Shown here: positions 1 to 8,640 of the stretch, piece after piece
Numbering within the stretch: the first letter of the stretch is position 1
How the letters are laid out: every line of letters begins with the position of its first letter
From: an uncultured Oscillospiraceae bacterium
GTDB lineage: Bacteria; Bacillota; Clostridia; Oscillospirales; Oscillospiraceae
Direction: 5' to 3'
Assembly: GCA_944386835.1 (NCBI GenBank)
Contig: CALXCQ010000097.1
Location: forward strand, 1 to 56,829
Length of the DNA stretch: 56,829 bases
Notes under the pieces: generated by a model
Database searches by the model: none
What the model saw: only the letters and a program-made list of their open reading frames with translations
What the model was told of the DNA's origin: nothing
Position numbers and translations under genes: made by a program

Positions 1-22
1 CCCGCTCCCTTGCTCCTCCTTT

Positions 23-83
23 CCAACTGCGACCCACTTCGTTGGGCTCGCAGTTGGTGTGCCGCCCTACGGGCGGCATTTTT
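23..83 (+). terminator. Two adjacent hairpins, the second a Rho-independent terminator
   Basis: Positions 23-32 (ccaactgcga) pair perfectly with 48-57 (tcgcagttgg). Immediately after, 60-67 (tgccgccc) pairs with 71-78 (gggcggca) across a 3-nt loop and is followed by a run of five T. The second hairpin is a textbook intrinsic terminator on the plus strand, so it probably ends a gene lying left of the window. The role of the first hairpin is unknown. Confidence 0.75.
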
Positions 84-121
84 CTCTATATTCAGAAATA
101 TCGATTTTTACCGTCCCTTCC

Positions 122-158
122 AGCGGAGTATCCAGATAGCTGGATACTCCGCTATTTT
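122..158 (+). terminator. Perfect 14-bp hairpin, terminator-like
   Basis: Positions 122-135 pair without mismatch with 140-153 around a 4-nt loop, followed by attttat. It is the third stem-loop in the first 160 bases. The weak T-tract makes termination likely but not certain. Confidence 0.6.
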
Positions 159-185
159 ATACCCATACTTGTAAAGAAGCTGGTG

Positions 186-221
186 CAGTGGCAGACACAG
201 ATTGTCTGCCACTGTGTTTTT
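186..221 (+). terminator. Perfect 12-bp hairpin with T-tract
   Basis: Positions 186-197 (cagtggcagaca) pair with 203-214 (tgtctgccactg), followed by tgttttt. It has the form of an intrinsic terminator reading rightward and is the last of four hairpins crowded into about 200 bases. Confidence 0.65.
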
Positions 222-815
222 CCAGAGCAACACTATGTGGTTACTTTATCCTTAGAGTAGACCTCCCCTATCAGACTTCAATTTCGTCCGAACCTCTGGA
301 AACTGCAAACTGTATCATCACTCTGGAAAACAGCTCCGGTTTTAATTTCAGTATCAATTTTGAATACACAGATATAAATTTTGACAGTGCATATTCCAAA
401 TAGTTTTGAAAAGTCGAAGCCCGGAAAGAAAACTTCCAATATCATTGACATGATCCTGTTAACGGTAACTGATAACTTTACAATTACACGTTCTAAACAA
501 GTTTTCCTAGCGTAATGCTGTAACAGATGTTCATACGTTACCTGCCTCATGACGTCAATTTTTCTTGGATTGCTCCTTAGAAAAATAGACGCATTACAAG
601 CAGATGCATAATATCTATTTTCCCCCCAATGCAGCGTCAGAGGACTGTTGGCTATGATTGATTCCGGCTGACTATCTAGATTGAAACCAGAACCCAAAAC
701 TCTGATCGGGATATGGCACATCCACGGGTTTGGTTCAGTCTACTGAAAATTTCAACCGCTACTAATTTCCGTTTTATATTTTTTCTAAGTCATATTTTTC
801 TCCCTATACGGATAC
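222..815. other. Stretch without a recognisable gene
   Basis: Both strands have open frames up to 147 codons (minus strand 278-721), but none has a convincing ribosome-binding site or a sequence I recognise, and the translation is rich in Cys, Ile and Phe in a way typical of non-coding AT-rich DNA. I see no RNA gene or repeat here. A decayed gene cannot be excluded. Confidence 0.4.
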
Positions 816-858
816 AGACGGACTGCAAATATCACCCTTTTGCAGTCCGTCTCTTTTT
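816..858 (+). terminator. 14-bp hairpin terminator facing the first PucR gene
   Basis: Positions 816-829 (agacggactgcaaa) pair perfectly with 839-852, followed by ctttttcc. The T-tract lies on the plus strand, so it stops rightward transcription before the 3' end of the minus-strand PucR gene. The stem sits nine bases beyond that gene's stop codon and may act on both strands. Confidence 0.7.
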
Positions 859-866
859 CCTGTATT

Positions 867-2480
867 TTAGGCTGGCGAACAAATTTCCCACCCAAAGTTA
901 TTTTGCATGCTATCATAAATGCAAGATAGCGTTCGCATTTTCACAGCCATTTGTAACATCAGTTTTCTGTTATTGTCATCTAAAAATTCACCAACAATTT
1001 CATCAATTCGTTCCATTCGTCTATAAATTGTATTTCGGTGAGTAACCATAGTTTTTGCAACTTCATTGATGTCAAAGTCATATTTGACCAGTGACTCTAG
1101 CGTCTCTAACAAACAAAGATTATTTTCTTCATCATATTTTTCTAGACGGCCAATAACATTACGATAAATTCTTTCCATCAGCTCGTCTCGCCATAAACTG
1201 CAAATAAGATGGTAGTCCATATAGTCGCTGTACCAAAAGATTCTTTTCTCCGGCTCCAATGCAGAACCAATGACCAAAGCAAATTTGGCTTCCGTATAGG
1301 CATCCAGCACACCAGCCAGATTGTGACAAATATGGCTAACAGCAATTTGAAATGTATCTTGCGGAAGATGCTCGCCTAAATTCTGCCCTAGTTCCTCTAC
1401 ATAGTTTTTCACTTTTGCCATACTGGAAGTGTGAATTTCATCCTCTAACATACAAATCTTTTGGCACTTGCTGGTTGTTGAGAGAATGCACATGTCTGAT
1501 TCGCTACAATATCGCTCAAAAACTCTTTCAAAGTGGTTTATTTCTTTTCCATAATAATTGACCACAAAAACATAGCGTGGCAATTTATATTCCCAACCAA
1601 CTGTCACTGCCGTCAAGCGGGTTTGAAGTGGCTCCTGATATAAATCTTGTAGTAACGCAAAAAACATGTCTTTTCTCGTGGCACTTTGTAGATTCAACAT
1701 CTCATTTTGCTGTGTGATAGCCAGAGCCAGATAAGGAACAATGCTTCGCACAATGGCAAAATCTTTGGAGGATACTGTTTTATTATGGCGGGGATGTATG
1801 ATGAGTATCCCTGGCCCATTTTTGGGGCAGTCAATACAAAGGATATAAACAACACAATTACTGCAAGTGGTAATATAATAGTCATCAGTAGAAAAAATTT
1901 CATATTGTTTTTCTCGCAGTAAGCTTGTCCAATCTAAAATTCCCAAGCTGTTCAGCCTGGCAATCGGCCGGAAATTACTTCCGATGGTTAAATCTACAGG
2001 AAACGGAACATGGTGTGCCAGAAGGTCCATAAGGCCCATTAAATTGTATGGCTTTTGCACCATACGCCTTAACTCCTCATTAAAATGAATATAGGACTGG
2101 TCACTTAGAAGGTCGATTTCATATTTCCGAACCCACTCAGAGACCGTTTCAAAAGTTTCATTCTCCGGTAATACCATCAGTATGATTTCCTGATCAATAC
2201 TCTGCCCTACACTTTGAATAAGATCTTCCAGTTCCTGAACGCATGCTTTTTCAATTAAAAGGGCAAGGGCTCGTTGATGGGTCAGTTGATTGCAAAATGC
2301 ACTCAGGTCTGCACCTGAGTTAATCCACTGTAATGATTTCGCGACCACTACAGCGCCAGCTGGTGCCCCATCTACGTCACTTTGTTCTCTTAATGGTATC
2401 ACAGTACTGATAGGATACATCATATACTGCGGCTTTAACCGTTCACTACCCCGCAGCCAAGGAAAATCTGACATAAACAT
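867..2480 (-). CDS. PucR-family transcriptional regulator, distal of two in tandem
   Basis: A 537-residue protein with a C-terminal PucR-type helix-turn-helix near residues 470-497 (the DINEVAKTMVTHRNTIYRR region), the hallmark of the PucR/CdaR class. The preceding about 300 residues resemble the GGDEF-like/GAF-like middle of that class. The N-terminus does not obviously match the usual PucR sensory domain, so the effector may differ from that of the neighbouring paralogue. Such proteins typically regulate purine, sugar-acid or amino-acid catabolism genes beside them. It lies 36 bp downstream of a second PucR gene, at the end of a minus-strand locus of peptide import and peptidase genes, which it presumably controls. 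Two ATGs (2480 and 2474) are possible. The ligand is not deducible. Confidence 0.85.
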   Translation of the reverse strand: MFMSDFPWLRGSERLKPQYMMYPISTVIPLREQSDVDGAPAGAVVVAKSLQWINSGADLSAFCNQLTHQRALALLIEKACVQELEDLIQSVGQSIDQEIILMVLPENETFETVSEWVRKYEIDLLSDQSYIHFNEELRRMVQKPYNLMGLMDLLAHHVPFPVDLTIGSNFRPIARLNSLGILDWTSLLREKQYEIFSTDDYYITTCSNCVVYILCIDCPKNGPGILIIHPRHNKTVSSKDFAIVRSIVPYLALAITQQNEMLNLQSATRKDMFFALLQDLYQEPLQTRLTAVTVGWEYKLPRYVFVVNYYGKEINHFERVFERYCSESDMCILSTTSKCQKICMLEDEIHTSSMAKVKNYVEELGQNLGEHLPQDTFQIAVSHICHNLAGVLDAYTEAKFALVIGSALEPEKRIFWYSDYMDYHLICSLWRDELMERIYRNVIGRLEKYDEENNLCLLETLESLVKYDFDINEVAKTMVTHRNTIYRRMERIDEIVGEFLDDNNRKLMLQMAVKMRTLSCIYDSMQNNFGWEICSPA

Positions 2481-2516
2481 ACCTGTTTCTTCCCTTCTGA
2501 TACATATAAAAAGCTC

Positions 2517-4091
2517 TCAACTGAATAACTGTTGCAATCGAACGGCAATCTGCAAAATCAGGCAGTTCCGAGAGCTGTGAAAATCCAAACTAAGTAATTC
2601 CTTCAACCTTTCAATACGCCTGTATAAAGTATTCCGGTGAATAAATAATCTGTCGGCCGTAACTTGCATATTGAAATCTGACAAGACCAATTCTCGCAAC
2701 GTTTCAATCAATGCCGTTTTATGTTCAGCATCATAAATGGTGACCCGTTTTATAACATCTTCATAGAGTTTTACCATCACCTGGTTGTCAATGGAGCGGC
2801 TAAATAAATGATAAATCATATAATTTTCGTAGAAATAAACTGGCGATTCAGGATCGAAAACTTTTCCAAATCGCATTGCCGCCTCTGCCTCACCTTTGGC
2901 ACGGCTTATTTCACTTAAATCCGACGCGATACTACTAACAGAAAAATGCCATTTCGTCTTCTCATCACGCACAAACTGCGAAAAGGCTTCCAGAAGACTT
3001 TCTTTCATAAAACCACGGGAAATTCTGAAATCCTGCACACCTAAAATACACCAGTGATTGTCCAAAATCACCATTGAGCTGAAAACAACGTGACAGTTTT
3101 TGTGGATGTACTGATACAATTTTTGCAGTACTTCTGCTCTTTGCTCTTCGCTCTCTGCCTGCCCCGCCAAAAAAATGGCAATGCGTGGTAATTGGAACCG
3201 AACACCAGACAGACGCGCCGCCTGAGCGACAGACGCCTTGCCCTGCTTGGAACCAAAAAATAAGCTTCTAAGCAGTTCTGTCTGATCCTGGTCAGGAGTC
3301 AATTCCCGTTCCATGTCCGCCAACATACAAAGAGCCAATTCCGGTAGAAGATATTCTAAAATCAGCTCCAGGGCTCTGCGATAATAAGTATCACCATCTG
3401 GATCTCCATAAATCACAAGATATCCCAAAGTCGTACTGGCTGTCTTTACCGGAGAAACACAACAGCATTTTTCATCATACCAAAAGTAACCAGGAATCTG
3501 CAAGGGGGCGGAGGCAACTGTGGTTTGAGGCCAATTCATAAAATTATCCTGGCTGGGTTCCTTATCTCCCCCCTGGTTGTTCTCACAAGGAATAAATACT
3601 ACAGTTTTATGAAGATGTTGCTCCAAATTCTCCAAATAAAACTCCAGTTTATTCTTTCCGTACCTAGGTTTATTGATATCTGCCTGAAACATATGCAGAA
3701 CATGTGCGCCATAAAAATCGGGTCCATCCAGTGCAATCCGCAAAGAGGCAATAAAACGCTCACTATCAGAGCAGTCGTATACCAATACAGGGTGATGAAG
3801 CTGTTCGAGCCATTGCGAATAATAATGGAAAAAACGTTCTGAACAACAACGGTGGTGTAGCAGTATGCCGGCAATTGGAATTTCCCGCAAATGATACCAA
3901 AAGTTTTCCCTTTCGTAAGTATCCCAGAAAGTTTCCCGAATCATCAAAAGATCGCCCGGCTGCACTTCATCTGTGTTGCTTCCTGTGTAAAAGATAACTC
4001 GTTTGACTTCCCGATTGAGCATCTTTCCTCCTGAGACGCAAAGCAGATAGCTATATGACATGCTAAGTTCAAAAATATCTGCTACTGTCAT
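2517..4091 (-). CDS. PucR-family transcriptional regulator, proximal of two
   Basis: About 524 residues. The N-terminal about 120 residues (MTVADIFELS onward) look like the PucR sensory domain, and the C-terminus carries the matching helix-turn-helix (MQVTADRLFIHRNTLYRR). The ATG at 4091 is chosen over an upstream in-frame start at 4148 because AAGGAGAG lies just before it and because family members begin with this MTVxD pattern. It shares its overall plan with the next gene downstream, suggesting duplication and divergence, or a pair that works together. It follows the S10 carboxypeptidase gene on the same strand after a gap of 186 bp that holds strong hairpins. Its role as regulator of the peptide-uptake locus is inferred from position only. 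Confidence 0.88.
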   Translation of the reverse strand: MTVADIFELSMSYSYLLCVSGGKMLNREVKRVIFYTGSNTDEVQPGDLLMIRETFWDTYERENFWYHLREIPIAGILLHHRCCSERFFHYYSQWLEQLHHPVLVYDCSDSERFIASLRIALDGPDFYGAHVLHMFQADINKPRYGKNKLEFYLENLEQHLHKTVVFIPCENNQGGDKEPSQDNFMNWPQTTVASAPLQIPGYFWYDEKCCCVSPVKTASTTLGYLVIYGDPDGDTYYRRALELILEYLLPELALCMLADMERELTPDQDQTELLRSLFFGSKQGKASVAQAARLSGVRFQLPRIAIFLAGQAESEEQRAEVLQKLYQYIHKNCHVVFSSMVILDNHWCILGVQDFRISRGFMKESLLEAFSQFVRDEKTKWHFSVSSIASDLSEISRAKGEAEAAMRFGKVFDPESPVYFYENYMIYHLFSRSIDNQVMVKLYEDVIKRVTIYDAEHKTALIETLRELVLSDFNMQVTADRLFIHRNTLYRRIERLKELLSLDFHSSRNCLILQIAVRLQQLFS

Positions 4092-4141
4092 TTTCTCTCT
4101 CCTTCTTGCAGTAACTCCAATCTGAGAAAAAGCATACACGC

Positions 4142-4198
4142 CCCCCACTATCTTTGATCAGCACAGTGGTAAGACTGCGCTCCGTTCCATAGTGGGGA
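4142..4198 (-). promoter_or_regulatory. Nested hairpin just upstream of the second PucR gene
   Basis: On the minus strand an outer stem CCCCACTAT / ATAGTGGGG encloses an inner stem AGCGCAGT / ACTGTGCT with one G-U pair. It lies about 50 bases before the chosen ATG at 4091. It could be an operator for the regulator itself, a leader structure, or part of the terminator set behind the carboxypeptidase. No known riboswitch matches. Confidence 0.35.
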
Positions 4199-4212
4199 GC
4201 ATGTCAGTTTTT

Positions 4213-4253
4213 ACTATGGCCTGTTGTGCTAGTACCGCACAACAGGCCATAGT
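4213..4253 (-). terminator. Perfect 17-bp hairpin after the S10 carboxypeptidase
   Basis: Positions 4213-4229 pair without mismatch with 4237-4253 across a 7-nt loop, starting 25 bases after the stop codon of the carboxypeptidase gene. There is no good T-tract in the minus direction, so it may act as an mRNA-stabilising 3' structure or a weak terminator that separates the structural genes from the regulators. Confidence 0.55.
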
Positions 4254-4277
4254 TCGGCTAATGTTTATGCCAATCTT

Positions 4278-5738
4278 TTATTTCGCCGTAGGATTACCGC
4301 CAGTTACGAAAGTACGGATATCGCTGTTGAGTGCTTGTACATTTTCATCTCCAATATACAGCATATGTCCAGAAGGATATCCCTTGATAAATGTACGATC
4401 CTTCGGTAGCCAGGCATGATTGGCCAAGTAGTAGACCCCACCGATTTGAGTACAAATATCATACCAGCCATTGGCAAAGAACACTCTCATACCTGGAACT
4501 CGCCGCATAGCTGACGACAATTGTTCACCAGACAACCGGTCATAAGTCTCACGAATGAAATAGTCAAAAGAGAATCCTGCGCTGGCAAGGAAGTCCCGAT
4601 CAAGTTTGATGTTCAAATTGGGACAAACCACACCGCTAAAAATTGCATGGAAGTAGGGGCTATACTTGGCAGACGGGTCATCTTTAACCGTATTATAATT
4701 TGTGCCCATCTGGGTGGTATAGTGGGGTAAAGTCATACGGCCATCATATCGGGAGAAATCTACTCCCTTCTTTCTGGCGATTTGCTTTACTGCTCCTTCT
4801 TCGTCCCAGCGAAGCAGATGCTCATCCAAATATTCCTCTGAAATACCGGAGTAGTAGCTCAGTTTGGCGCGAACTGCTTTGTACTCTTCCTCACTCATAC
4901 TGTTTCCGCGATAGAGTGCCATCATGTACTCTGTATCACCAAACTGCTTGGCTTCCTGTACAAACTCCTCCAATGTCTGGTCACTGGGGTGATTGTGATA
5001 CCAGTTAATAGCCGCAACCGTAGGCATTGCAAGAACCGTCAGTTCACAGGGAACTTCTTTATTGAGATACCGGCCGGTAGAAATAGAGTTACCAATGAGA
5101 ACCAAACCATCAAAGGCCATCGCATAGCTGCGTTTCTTTCCACCGCCTGTCGCAATACCCGCTGCTACCGCTGAACGAATACAGCCATAGCTCTCACCTA
5201 CCAGGTATTTAGGACTCAGCCAGCGATTATAGCGGGTCAGCCACTGGGAAATAAACGTCAGAAGGGCTTCCGCATCATTTTCAATGGTAAAGAACTGATC
5301 GGCACACTCATCATCCAAAAGCAGGCCATAGCCCGTGCCAACAGGGTCAACAACAACAATATCCGCTACATCCAGAAGACAGTCAATATTGTCTACTGCC
5401 TCATAAGGAGGCAATGTAGTAGGTTGATCCGGATCAGCAAAGTATTTCATTCGCTTTGTCCCTAAAAATCCTACGTGTACCATCATGGAAGAGGAACCAG
5501 GTCCACCATTAAATCCAAACAGAACCGGACGGGTAGAGGGATCTTTTACATCTGAGCGGAAATATGAATATGAAAAGATGGAAGCGATCGGTTTTCCTTC
5601 TTTATTATAAAACACATTATCTTCACAGACAGTGTGATAAGGGATTTCCCCGCTTCTTAGTTTCACGGTTCCTTCTGAAGTAAAACGAGAGGGCTTAAAA
5701 TTTGAAAGGTCTTCTGTCTTATACAATCCTTTTGGCAT
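4278..5738 (-). CDS. Serine carboxypeptidase, peptidase family S10
   Basis: About 486 residues of alpha/beta-hydrolase type. Residues 78-84 are GGPGSSS, the S10 oxyanion-hole signature. The nucleophile motif GESYG lies near residue 183, a C-terminal NGWYD supplies the expected catalytic Asp, and GYPSGHMLY carries the catalytic His. These enzymes remove C-terminal residues from peptides. I see no signal peptide, so it probably acts in the cytoplasm on imported peptides. The ATG at 5738 has GAGGAG at good spacing; a GTG nine bases upstream overlaps that site and is rejected. The gene begins 39 bp after the last gene of the peptide ABC importer on the same strand, which supports a shared role. 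S10 is better known from eukaryotes, but bacterial members exist. Confidence 0.9.
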   Translation of the reverse strand: MPKGLYKTEDLSNFKPSRFTSEGTVKLRSGEIPYHTVCEDNVFYNKEGKPIASIFSYSYFRSDVKDPSTRPVLFGFNGGPGSSSMMVHVGFLGTKRMKYFADPDQPTTLPPYEAVDNIDCLLDVADIVVVDPVGTGYGLLLDDECADQFFTIENDAEALLTFISQWLTRYNRWLSPKYLVGESYGCIRSAVAAGIATGGGKKRSYAMAFDGLVLIGNSISTGRYLNKEVPCELTVLAMPTVAAINWYHNHPSDQTLEEFVQEAKQFGDTEYMMALYRGNSMSEEEYKAVRAKLSYYSGISEEYLDEHLLRWDEEGAVKQIARKKGVDFSRYDGRMTLPHYTTQMGTNYNTVKDDPSAKYSPYFHAIFSGVVCPNLNIKLDRDFLASAGFSFDYFIRETYDRLSGEQLSSAMRRVPGMRVFFANGWYDICTQIGGVYYLANHAWLPKDRTFIKGYPSGHMLYIGDENVQALNSDIRTFVTGGNPTAK

Positions 5739-5777
5739 ATTGTTCACTCCTCAATTAAAATGGTGTGACTACGGCAA

Positions 5778-6740
5778 TTATCCATTGATCTCACTGCTGT
5801 ACGGACAAGCCACAAAGTGGGATGGCGCAATTTCTTGCAGCTCCACTCCGTCTGCCAAGCAACTCTCCCGGACATAAGGACAGCGATGAGCAAAACGGCA
5901 GCCAGGTTTCGGGTTGATTGGGCTGGTAACTTCCCCTTTCAGGACCTGCAGCTCTCCCCGCTTATCGATATTCGGCTCCGGAATTGCCCGCAAAAGTGCC
6001 TGCGTATACGGATGGGAAGGATTGGAAAACAGCTCACGCTTTGGAGCACGCTCTACGCATTTACCCATGTACATAACCATGATCTCATTCGATATATGTT
6101 TAACAACACTCAGATCATGGGTAATAAACATATATGTGAGGCCTCTATCTCTCTGCAAATCCATGAGTAGATTTAGGATCTGCGCCTGGATAGAAACGTC
6201 CAATGCGGAAACCGGTTCGTCACAAACGATGAATTTGGGATCCACAGACAAAGCTCTTGCTACACCAATTCTCTGCCGCCGGCCACCATCCAACTCGTGA
6301 GGATAGGCGTGGGTCAAGCGCTTTGCCAGACCAACTGTATCCATCAACTCTTCAATTTTTTTATTAAGACCTTCTTTATCGCCTTTGTACATATGGTTGA
6401 TTAACATGGGCTCAGCAATGAGCTGCCATATGGACATACGAGGATTCAAGCTGGAATAGGGGTCCTGGAAGATCATCTGCATCTTAGTGCACATGGATCT
6501 TACTTCTTTTTTATTCATGGCCATTAAATCCTGACCTTCGTAGAAAATCTTACCTCCGGTCGGATCCTGCAGCCGCAAAACTGCGCGGCCCAATGTGGAT
6601 TTCCCACAGCCAGACTCACCAACAACTCCCAACGTTTGTCCTTCATCAATCTTAAGATTGATGCCGTCAACAGCATGAAGCCATCCGCGAGGGGTCTTAA
6701 AATACTTTTGTAGATCTTGAGTCTCAATCAATACACTCAT
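5778..6740 (-). CDS. Peptide ABC transporter ATP-binding protein, DppF/OppF type
   Basis: A 320-residue ATPase with Walker A GESGCGKSTLG, a Q-loop (MIFQDPYSSLNP) and Walker B FIVCDEPVSALD. The C-terminal oligopeptide-transporter domain ends in cysteine-rich CRFAHRCPYVRESC, a module that in Dpp/Opp ATPases may bind an Fe-S cluster. The usual LSGGQ signature reads LDGGRRQ. The start codon overlaps the stop of the upstream dppD-like gene by 4 bp (ATGA), implying translational coupling, and the ribosome-binding site is GGAGG. It would pair with the DppD-like ATPase to drive import through the two permeases encoded upstream. A truncated second copy of this gene type lies at 40917-41207. Confidence 0.95.
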   Translation of the reverse strand: MSVLIETQDLQKYFKTPRGWLHAVDGINLKIDEGQTLGVVGESGCGKSTLGRAVLRLQDPTGGKIFYEGQDLMAMNKKEVRSMCTKMQMIFQDPYSSLNPRMSIWQLIAEPMLINHMYKGDKEGLNKKIEELMDTVGLAKRLTHAYPHELDGGRRQRIGVARALSVDPKFIVCDEPVSALDVSIQAQILNLLMDLQRDRGLTYMFITHDLSVVKHISNEIMVMYMGKCVERAPKRELFSNPSHPYTQALLRAIPEPNIDKRGELQVLKGEVTSPINPKPGCRFAHRCPYVRESCLADGVELQEIAPSHFVACPYSSEING

Positions 6741-7732
6741 GAGGATACCTCCATTGCTGTTTCATCCGTGTACCGGAAGCACTTGATCTGATGGCCGTTA
6801 TCATTGCAAGAGCCGGGCTTTTCAGTATGGCAGCGGTCCATAGCATACGGGCAGCGAGGTGCAAAGCTGCATCCCACGATTTTTTGTGTCGGGTCAGGCA
6901 TAAGGCCATCAATAGGCGCCAGCCGCTCCGTCTCCTCATCCAGCTTGGGAATCGAACCAAAGAGGCCCTCTGTGTATGGGTGGTGTTTATCACTCTTGAA
7001 AATATCCTGCAAAGTGCCGTACTCGATGACTTCACCTGCATACATAACGCCGACATTATCACATACCTGTGCAACAACGCCCAAATCGTGGGTAATCAAA
7101 ATCATGGAGGTACCCAGACGATCTCTCAGGTTCTTCATCATCATCAGGACCTGTGCCTGAATGGTAACGTCAAGCGCCGTCGTTGGTTCATCCGCCAGCA
7201 GCAATTTGGGCTCACAGCACAAGGCAATGGCGATAACGACACGCTGTTTCATACCACCGGAGAACTGGTGGGGATATTCCTTTCTTCTGGCAGCCGGAAT
7301 TCCTACCATTTCCAGACAGCTATCTACACGCTCCCACAGTTCTTTTTTTGAAAGGTTTGCATTGTTATGAAGCATCAGTGCTTCATAAATTTGCTGGCCC
7401 ACTGTCTGAGTGGGGTTCAGCGCGGTCATGGGGTCCTGGAAGATCATAGAGATTTCCTTACCGCGAATGGTCGCCATGGTGTGCTTGTCTTTTTCCAGCA
7501 AATTTTCACCATTGTAGAGAATTTCACCTTCGGTGATTCGGCCGGTACGGTCGGGCAGAAGGCGGAGGATGGAAAGAGCCAGCGTTGTTTTACCAGCACC
7601 AGTCTCACCTACCAGGCCCAACGTCTCACCGGTTTTCATACTCAAATTCACACCGTTGACAGCATATACATCTTCCAAGTCGGTGTGATACATCACATGG
7701 AGATTTTTGATCTCCAACAGTTTCTCACTCAT
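6737..7732 (-). CDS. Peptide ABC transporter ATP-binding protein, DppD/OppD type
   Basis: A 331-residue ATPase with Walker A GETGAGKTTLA, signature FSGGMKQR, Walker B LLLADEPTTALD and the C-terminal oligopeptide-transporter extension (CSFAPRCPYAMDRC). It has GGAGG seven to eight bases before ATG. Gene order A-B-C-D-F is that of classical dipeptide importers. Sequence alone cannot tell dipeptides from longer peptides, nickel complexes or glutathione, but the neighbouring M20 and S10 peptidases favour peptides or acylated amino acids. Confidence 0.95.
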   Translation of the reverse strand: MSEKLLEIKNLHVMYHTDLEDVYAVNGVNLSMKTGETLGLVGETGAGKTTLALSILRLLPDRTGRITEGEILYNGENLLEKDKHTMATIRGKEISMIFQDPMTALNPTQTVGQQIYEALMLHNNANLSKKELWERVDSCLEMVGIPAARRKEYPHQFSGGMKQRVVIAIALCCEPKLLLADEPTTALDVTIQAQVLMMMKNLRDRLGTSMILITHDLGVVAQVCDNVGVMYAGEVIEYGTLQDIFKSDKHHPYTEGLFGSIPKLDEETERLAPIDGLMPDPTQKIVGCSFAPRCPYAMDRCHTEKPGSCNDNGHQIKCFRYTDETAMEVSS

Positions 7733-7746
7733 TTCCTACCTCCTTA

Positions 7747-8628
7747 TCAGTCGCGGATCTTGGGATCCAAAGCATCACGCAGGCCATCGCCTACCATGTT
7801 GATAGACAGGGAAGTGATTACCAAGGCCAGTCCGGGGAGGTATACAAGCCAAGGACAAGTACGCATGTATTCCCGTGCGCTGGCCAACAGGTTGCCCCAT
7901 TCCGGAGCGGGTGCTTGAATACCCAGTCCAAGGAAGCTCAGGGAAGCAACAGAAATAATGATTCTGGAAGCATTCACGGTGGCATCTACAATGATGGGGC
8001 CCATGGCATTGGGAATAATGTATTTCGCAATAATACGGGCATCCTTTGCGCCATGACACTGGGCCGCCTCGATATAGTCAGCACTGGAAATACCTAAAAT
8101 CGTTGCCCGGACGATACGTACTGTTGCCGGCACACGCCCAATAATCAACGCCACCAGCAAGTTGGGAAGACTTGATCCGAACGCAGCAACAATACACAGT
8201 GCCAACAAGTCACCAGGTATGCACATAAAGATATCCAGAATCCGCATGATCAAGTTATCTACCCAACCGCCATAGTAGCCGGCCACGCCGCCCAACACAA
8301 CGCTAATAACCAGCGCACAGGCGCTGACTACCAGGGCAAACACAACGGAATACCGGGATCCGTGAATTACACGGGCAAACATGTCACGTGCCAAGTGATC
8401 GGTACCAAACCAGTGCTCACTGCTCGGGGCTTCCAGTCTTGCACCTTTAATTTGGTCAATGGCATTGGAATAGGGTGTAATCACATCTGCAAAAATTGCA
8501 ATCAGACAGATAATCAGGAAGACAGCCAAGCCAACCATGGCAGAGCGGTTTTTCTTAAATCTTCTGATAATTTCTTTGGTCTGGCTCTGGCCACCGCCGG
8601 CCGTCGCCTTTACCTTATGTTTGGCCAT
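7747..8628 (-). CDS. Peptide ABC transporter permease, DppC/OppC type
   Basis: A 293-residue inner-membrane protein. After a basic N-terminus the first transmembrane helix is near residues 30-50, and the OppC N-terminal segment is followed by the permease core with the EAA-type loop (EAAQCHGAKDARIIAKYIIP), which contacts the ATPases. It is followed 14 bp later by the dppD-like gene and preceded 12 bp earlier by the dppB-like gene, all on one strand. Ribosome-binding site AGGAGGG. Confidence 0.95.
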   Translation of the reverse strand: MAKHKVKATAGGGQSQTKEIIRRFKKNRSAMVGLAVFLIICLIAIFADVITPYSNAIDQIKGARLEAPSSEHWFGTDHLARDMFARVIHGSRYSVVFALVVSACALVISVVLGGVAGYYGGWVDNLIMRILDIFMCIPGDLLALCIVAAFGSSLPNLLVALIIGRVPATVRIVRATILGISSADYIEAAQCHGAKDARIIAKYIIPNAMGPIIVDATVNASRIIISVASLSFLGLGIQAPAPEWGNLLASAREYMRTCPWLVYLPGLALVITSLSINMVGDGLRDALDPKIRD

Positions 8629-8640
8629 TCTCCGTCCCTC

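Noticed and set aside
1..221. The hairpin cluster as a CRISPR array
   Set aside because: The stems have different sequences and no regular repeat-spacer pattern; no cas genes are present. I saw no CRISPR array anywhere in the window.
278..721. A 147-codon minus-strand frame near the left edge
   Set aside because: No ribosome-binding site, no recognisable domain, and Cys/Phe/Ile-rich translation typical of non-coding sequence.
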